Shown here piece by piece: positions 7,246 through 10,329 of a DNA stretch of 10,329 nucleotides (the stretch's first letter is position 1; each line of letters begins with the position of its first letter). Both the position numbers and the translations under genes were made by a program. The notes beneath the pieces are model-generated. The model did not search any database and had not been told where the DNA came from. It saw only the letters and a list, made by a program, of their open reading frames with translations. Origin of the DNA: Defluviicoccus sp. (lineage in GTDB: Bacteria; Pseudomonadota; Alphaproteobacteria; MPNO01); NCBI GenBank assembly GCA_028820945.1, contig JAPPHW010000422.1:1-10329 (forward strand), written 5' to 3'.

Positions 7246-7275
7246 GGGCACCTCACGAGGGGGCAGACGCAAACG
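7246..7275. promoter_or_regulatory. Divergent start region between the MoxR and DUF1285 operons
   Basis: Only 30 nt separate the two divergent starts (39 nt if the ATPase starts at its ATG). The palindrome CCTC-AC-GAGG at 7251-7260 gives a GAGG ribosome binding site on each strand: the minus copy is 5 nt from the GTG of the ATPase, and the plus copy, extended by further G residues to 7263, is 12 nt from the ATG of the DUF1285 gene. There is no room for two sigma-70 promoters here. If both genes have promoters nearby, each must lie in the other's 5' coding sequence. I could not pick convincing -35/-10 boxes in either direction. Confidence 0.5.
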
Positions 7276-7842
7276 ATGTCCGAGTCCGATCTTCGCCGAC
7301 TGTCGCAAGCGCTGCGGCCGCGACCGGCGCCGGGTGTCGGCACCGCCGCCGCCCAGCAATTCTGCGGCGATATCGACATGCGGATCGCGCGCGACGGGAC
7401 GTGGTTCTATCACGGCTCGCCGATAGGCCGCAAACCTCTGGTCAAGCTGTTCGCGAGCGTACTCCGCCGCGACCCGGCGGGAGATTACTGGCTCGAGACG
7501 CCGTTCGAGAAGTGCCGGATTTCTGTCGAGGACGCCCCCTTCACCGCGGTCGAGATGTTCGTCGAAGGAGAGGGGGACGGCCGGACGATCCGCTTCCGCA
7601 CCAATATCGACGACATGGTCGGCGTGGACGGGGATCATCCCATACGGGTCGACACGGACCGAGAGAGCGGCGAGCCGGCGCCCTATGTGCGCGTACGCGA
7701 GGGGCTCGACGCGCTGATCGTGCGCTCCGTGTTCTACGATCTCGTCGAGCTCGGCGAAGAAGTCGGCGGCCCCGACGGGGCGACGATCGTGGTCAGGAGC
7801 GGCGGCGCGGCCTTCCCCCTCGGCCCCGCCGGAGAAGGGTGA
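7276..7842 (+). CDS. DUF1285 domain-containing protein (188 aa)
   Basis: This is a small, probably cytoplasmic protein of the DUF1285 family. Recognisable blocks are the N-terminal FCGDIDMRIARDGTWFYHGS (29-48), then PIGRKPLVKLFASVLRRD (49-66), YWLETPFEKCRISVEDAPF (71-89), and a C-terminal YVRVREGLDALIVRSVFYDL segment. These are the conserved features of the family, which often sits beside a Nudix hydrolase and DUF6111 in alphaproteobacteria. No biochemical function is established, and no catalytic motif or membrane span stands out. The frame is open far upstream (to 6214), but that part is antisense to the ATPase gene. The ATG at 7276 immediately precedes family-like sequence and follows a GAGGGGG box, so I take it as the start. 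It is the first gene of the rightward operon. Confidence 0.87.
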   Translation: MSESDLRRLSQALRPRPAPGVGTAAAQQFCGDIDMRIARDGTWFYHGSPIGRKPLVKLFASVLRRDPAGDYWLETPFEKCRISVEDAPFTAVEMFVEGEGDGRTIRFRTNIDDMVGVDGDHPIRVDTDRESGEPAPYVRVREGLDALIVRSVFYDLVELGEEVGGPDGATIVVRSGGAAFPLGPAGEG

Positions 7843-7855
7843 CGGGCGCGCCGTG

Positions 7856-8470
7856 ATGGACTCCCGCCTGGAAGCCATCCGGGGCGTGTTCCGCGGCCCC
7901 GGCATACCGGTCGACGTATCGGACGTCGGGCCGGACCGGCTCGGCGCGGACGACCCGTCCAACGGCGCGGAAGCGCTGAAGCCCGCCGCGGTGCTGGTGC
8001 CGATCGTCGACCGGGGGGACCGGCCTACGGTCCTGTTTACCCGCCGGACGGACCATCTCAAATCGCATTCGGGCCAGATTTCCTTTCCCGGCGGCCGCGT
8101 CGAAGAGCATGACGCGACGCCCGAAGCGACGGCGCTCCGCGAGACCCGCGAGGAGATCGGCCTTTCCGAAACGGATGTCGAGCTGCTCGGGCGCCTCGGC
8201 GTTCGCGAGACCGGCACCGGCTACCGTGTGGTTCCGGTTGTCGGCATGCTCGCCCCGCCGTTCTCCCTGGTTCCCGACGAGAACGAGGTGGCGGAAATCT
8301 TCGAGGTGCCGCTCGACTTCCTGATCGATCCCGCGAATCGCCGCTTCGAGACCCGCGTGCGCGGCAATGTCGAACGCCAGTTCTACGCGATCCCCTACGA
8401 GGGGTACTATATCTGGGGGCTGACCGCGCGCATTCTGGTCAATCTCGGGGACGTTCTGGCGAAACGATGA
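7856..8470 (+). CDS. CoA-type Nudix hydrolase (NudL/NUDT7-like, 204 aa)
   Basis: This is a Nudix hydrolase of the CoA-pyrophosphatase type, expected to cleave CoA or its derivatives to 4'-phosphopantetheine (or the acyl form) and 3',5'-ADP. The CoA-specific UPF0035 motif is present: LFTRR at 60-64, with HSGQISFPGG at 71-80. The Nudix box follows: G80-x5-D86, then R95-E-T-R-E99-E100-I-G-L. An Asp after Gx5 and one extra spacer residue match NUDT7-like enzymes rather than the general Gx5Ex7 form; the metal-binding REx2EE residues are all there. Length is close to E. coli NudL. The start could be GTG at 7853 or ATG at 7856, which are adjacent and in frame; I prefer the ATG. Neither has a well-placed Shine-Dalgarno box, so coupling to the DUF1285 gene 13 nt upstream is likely. 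The stop overlaps the next start (ATGA). Confidence 0.93.
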   Translation: MDSRLEAIRGVFRGPGIPVDVSDVGPDRLGADDPSNGAEALKPAAVLVPIVDRGDRPTVLFTRRTDHLKSHSGQISFPGGRVEEHDATPEATALRETREEIGLSETDVELLGRLGVRETGTGYRVVPVVGMLAPPFSLVPDENEVAEIFEVPLDFLIDPANRRFETRVRGNVERQFYAIPYEGYYIWGLTARILVNLGDVLAKR

Positions 8471-8757
8471 CGCGCATCCTCATCACATACGTGCTTCCCT
8501 TGGTGCTGCCGGCGCTGGTCTGGTACCTGTGGCACCGGTTCCGGCCGCAGCGCCCCGGCGAGCCGGAGACAAGGAGGGGCTGGGCCGCCGCGCCGTGGCC
8601 GCAGTTGAGCGTCGCCGGGCTGATCCTGCTGGCGCTGACGCTGGGCTCGATCGCGCTGCTGATCGGCGGCGAGCCGGGCGAGGTCTACCAGCCCGCCCGG
8701 GTCATCGACGGCGAGGTCGTGCCCGGGCGCCACGCGGGGCCGTCGGACGGCAACTGA
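8467..8757 (+). CDS. DUF6111 family two-span membrane protein (96 aa)
   Basis: This is a small inner-membrane protein. Residues 4-22 (ILITYVLPLVLPALVWYLW) and 49-67 (SVAGLILLALTLGSIALLI) are hydrophobic spans, separated by a basic loop (HRFRPQRPGEPETRRGW) that should face the cytoplasm. The C-terminal GEVYQPARVIDGEVVPGR stretch is the conserved hallmark of DUF6111, an alphaproteobacterial family of unknown function usually found between a Nudix hydrolase gene and a CCA-adding enzyme gene, as here. The C-terminal tail would be periplasmic by the positive-inside rule. Its ATG overlaps the Nudix stop by 4 nt, which indicates translational coupling. Confidence 0.87.
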   Translation: MTRILITYVLPLVLPALVWYLWHRFRPQRPGEPETRRGWAAAPWPQLSVAGLILLALTLGSIALLIGGEPGEVYQPARVIDGEVVPGRHAGPSDGN

Positions 8758-8769
8758 TCGGCGGGTTCG

Positions 8770-10023
8770 TTGGAACCGGCGGGACGCATCGAGCCGAAAC
8801 CGTGGATGACCTCGGAGGCCGCGCGGACCCTGCTCTCGCGCCTTGCCGCGGAGGGCGACAGGGCCCGCTTCGTCGGCGGCTGCGTGCGCGATACCCTGGC
8901 GGAACGGGAGGTCGGCGACATCGACGTGGCGACCGAGGCTCCGCCCGATCGGGTCGTGGCGCTGCTCGACGGGCGTGGGATCAGGGTGATTCCGACCGGC
9001 CTCGTCCACGGTACGGTGACCGCGCTGGTCGACGGCGCGGTGTACGAGATCACCACGCTGCGCCGCGACGTCGAGACCGACGGACGCCGCGCCACGGTCG
9101 CGTTCACCGACGACTGGCCGGGCGACGCCGCGCGGCGCGACTTTACCATCAACGCGCTTTACCTGGACGCCGACGGCACGCTCTACGACCCGACGGGCGG
9201 GCTCGAAGATCTCAGTGCCGGCCGCGTGCGCTTCGTCGGCGCGCCGCGCGAACGGCTGGAAGAGGATGTCTTGCGGCTGCTCCGCTTCTTCCGCTTCCAC
9301 GCGGGGTACGGAAAGGGCGCGCCCGACGCGGCGGCGATGGCGGCCTGCCGCGCGTTCGCGCCGCGCCTCACCGGTCTTTCCGGCGAGAGGGTCTGGTCCG
9401 AGCTCCGGCGGATCCTGTCCGCCCCCGATCCGGGCAAGGCGCTTCGCCCGATGGAGGAGACCGATTCCCTCCGTCTTGCCGTCCCCGGGGCGGAAGCGCT
9501 CGACCGGCTCGACCGGACCGTGCGCATCGAAGTCGAGCTCGGCCTCGGCCCCTCGGCAATCCGCCGCCTCGCCGCCGTTCTGGTGCCGGGGGCGAGCGAT
9601 ATCGACGGTCTCGTCCGCAGGCTCCGCCTGTCGCGCACCGAATCGGGGCGGCTGGAGAAGGCCGTCCGGGCGTCCGCCGACCTCATCGCCTCGCCCGATC
9701 CGTCCTCGATCGGCGAGAGGCTCTACCGCTGGGGCGAAACGGCGTTCGGAGACGCGCTCGCCGTCGCCTGGGCCGACCGCCGTTCGATGGGCGGAGACGA
9801 GGCCGCTTTCCAGGGCCACGCGCGTGCGCTGGCTGCGTGGTCCCGCCCGATCTTTCCCGTGGGCGGCAGGGACGCCATCGCTCTCGGGGCGGAGCCGGGA
9901 CCGGCGATCGGCCGGGCGCTGGAAGAAGTGGAGACCTGGTGGATCGGCGCGGGATTCGAGCCCGGACGCGACGCCTGCCTCGCCCGACTCGCCGCCGCGT
10001 TGCAACCGCCGCCCGAGTCATGA
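8770..10023 (+). CDS. cca: CCA tRNA nucleotidyltransferase (417 aa), probable TTG start
   Basis: This is a class II nucleotidyltransferase that adds or repairs the 3'-CCA end of tRNAs, using CTP and ATP, in the cytoplasm. The catalytic motif FVGGCVRD (34-41) is followed by GDIDVAT, with D50 and D52 as metal-binding carboxylates. Further family blocks are the RRD flexible-loop region (98-100), RRDFTINALY (122-131), DPTGGLEDL (140-148) and the nucleotide-template helix EEDVLRLLRFFRF (164-176), with E165, D166 and R169 in the EDxxR pattern. The helical C-terminal half is less conserved, and length fits alphaproteobacterial CCA enzymes. A poly(A) polymerase of the same superfamily is the alternative, but the EDxxR template and gene context favour Cca. 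The only in-frame starts after the upstream stop are TTG 8770 and ATG 8806. The TTG keeps the short EPKPWMT lead-in seen in homologues, so it is preferred; its Shine-Dalgarno is weak. Confidence 0.9.
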   Translation: MEPAGRIEPKPWMTSEAARTLLSRLAAEGDRARFVGGCVRDTLAEREVGDIDVATEAPPDRVVALLDGRGIRVIPTGLVHGTVTALVDGAVYEITTLRRDVETDGRRATVAFTDDWPGDAARRDFTINALYLDADGTLYDPTGGLEDLSAGRVRFVGAPRERLEEDVLRLLRFFRFHAGYGKGAPDAAAMAACRAFAPRLTGLSGERVWSELRRILSAPDPGKALRPMEETDSLRLAVPGAEALDRLDRTVRIEVELGLGPSAIRRLAAVLVPGASDIDGLVRRLRLSRTESGRLEKAVRASADLIASPDPSSIGERLYRWGETAFGDALAVAWADRRSMGGDEAAFQGHARALAAWSRPIFPVGGRDAIALGAEPGPAIGRALEEVETWWIGAGFEPGRDACLARLAAALQPPPES

Positions 10024-10029
10024 CGCCCC

Positions 10030-10035
10030 GAGGAA
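10030..10035 (+). promoter_or_regulatory. Ribosome binding site of the acyl-CoA synthetase gene
   Basis: GAGGAA lies 8 nt before ATG 10044 in the 20-nt gap after the CCA enzyme stop. This is standard spacing and supports the chosen start and read-through from the upstream gene. Confidence 0.6.
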
Positions 10036-10043
10036 CCTGAACC

Positions 10044-10329
10044 ATGCAGACCGCGTTCGATCTCATCTGGCTGTCGGCGGAGCGCACCCCCGACCATCCG
10101 GCCCTCGTCGACGATGCGTCGGTGCGGTCGCTGACCTATCGTGAGCTGATCGACGAGATAGAGACGGTTGCCGCCGGTCTCGCCGAACGCGGGATCGGTC
10201 CGCTCAGCCGGGTCGCGACGGCGCTGCCCGGCAGCTTCGACCATTGTATCGTGCTGCTTGCCCTGCAGCGGCTGGCCGCCGTTCCGATGCTGCTCAACAA
10301 CCGTCTCAAGCCGGAAGAGATCGCCGCCC
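10044..10329 (+). CDS. AMP-dependent acyl-CoA synthetase/ligase, N-terminal part only
   Basis: This is the first 95 residues of an ANL-superfamily (AMP-forming) synthetase; the gene continues past the window. Such enzymes activate a carboxylic acid with ATP to an acyl-adenylate and transfer it to CoA. The N-terminal order matches the family: FDLIWLSAERTPDHPALV (5-22), LTYRELIDEIETVAAGLAE (30-48), RGIGPLSRVATALPGS, then the helix CIVLLALQRLAAVPMLLNNR typical of the first nucleotide-binding subdomain. The P-loop-like motif and the A5/A8 motifs lie outside the window, so the substrate and even the CoA acceptor are not settled. It follows the CCA enzyme by 20 nt with a good ribosome binding site and is probably the last visible gene of the rightward operon. 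Its closeness to the CoA-type Nudix gene may reflect a shared link to CoA thioesters, but that is a guess. Confidence 0.88.
   Translation, partial: MQTAFDLIWLSAERTPDHPALVDDASVRSLTYRELIDEIETVAAGLAERGIGPLSRVATALPGSFDHCIVLLALQRLAAVPMLLNNRLKPEEIAA

Noticed and set aside
6214..7275. Upstream extension of the DUF1285 frame on the plus strand
   Set aside because: It is antisense to the ATPase gene and contains no family-like sequence; DUF1285 similarity begins just after ATG 7276.
7246..8217. Upstream extension of the ATPase reading frame on the minus strand, giving a protein about twice the family length
   Set aside because: The extra residues are antisense to the DUF1285 and Nudix genes, show no MoxR resemblance, and the family length and a Shine-Dalgarno box both fit a start at 7236-7245. 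High G+C keeps antisense frames open.

Overview
The window looks like chromosomal DNA from a GC-rich alphaproteobacterium, probably from the Rhodospirillales or a related group. The reasons are the high G+C, with strong G/C bias at third codon positions, and the small alphaproteobacterial families DUF1285 and DUF6111 lying next to a CoA-type Nudix hydrolase and a CCA-adding enzyme. This placement is inferred from gene content only; there is no rRNA or other taxonomic marker. Nearly every base is coding. I see no tRNA, rRNA, CRISPR array, insertion sequence or integrase.

Left edge (1-488, + strand): the 3' end of a phytanoyl-CoA dioxygenase-like Fe(II)/2-oxoglutarate oxygenase, followed after 11 nt by a possible 43-residue single-span membrane protein. 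These face, tail to tail across 18 nt, the end of a minus-strand operon.

Centre (507-7245, - strand, read right to left): four tightly packed genes. They encode a MoxR-type AAA+ ATPase, a soluble DUF58 protein with an intact VWA metal-site motif, a 920-residue membrane protein (BatA-like N-terminus, degenerate VWA, amidotransferase-like domain and C-terminal DUF4159), and a 687-residue membrane protein with an intact VWA metal-site motif and an amidotransferase-like domain. Gene junctions are a 19-nt overlap, a 3-nt gap and a 4-nt ATGA overlap, so co-translation is likely. Charge distribution around the membrane spans puts the large domains of both membrane proteins in the periplasm, while the ATPase and DUF58 protein are cytoplasmic. 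The inferred arrangement is a MoxR/VWA machine spanning the inner membrane. Its client and purpose are unknown, and it is the most interesting system here.

Right part (7276-10329, + strand): a second, divergent operon that starts only 30-39 nt from the ATPase gene. It encodes a DUF1285 protein, a CoA-pyrophosphatase-type Nudix hydrolase, a DUF6111 two-span membrane protein (ATGA overlap), a CCA tRNA nucleotidyltransferase, and the first 95 residues of an AMP-forming acyl-CoA synthetase that runs off the window. The two operons start from back-to-back ribosome binding sites that form a small palindrome, so their promoters must lie inside each other's 5' coding regions. Several genes on both strands appear to use GTG or TTG starts.
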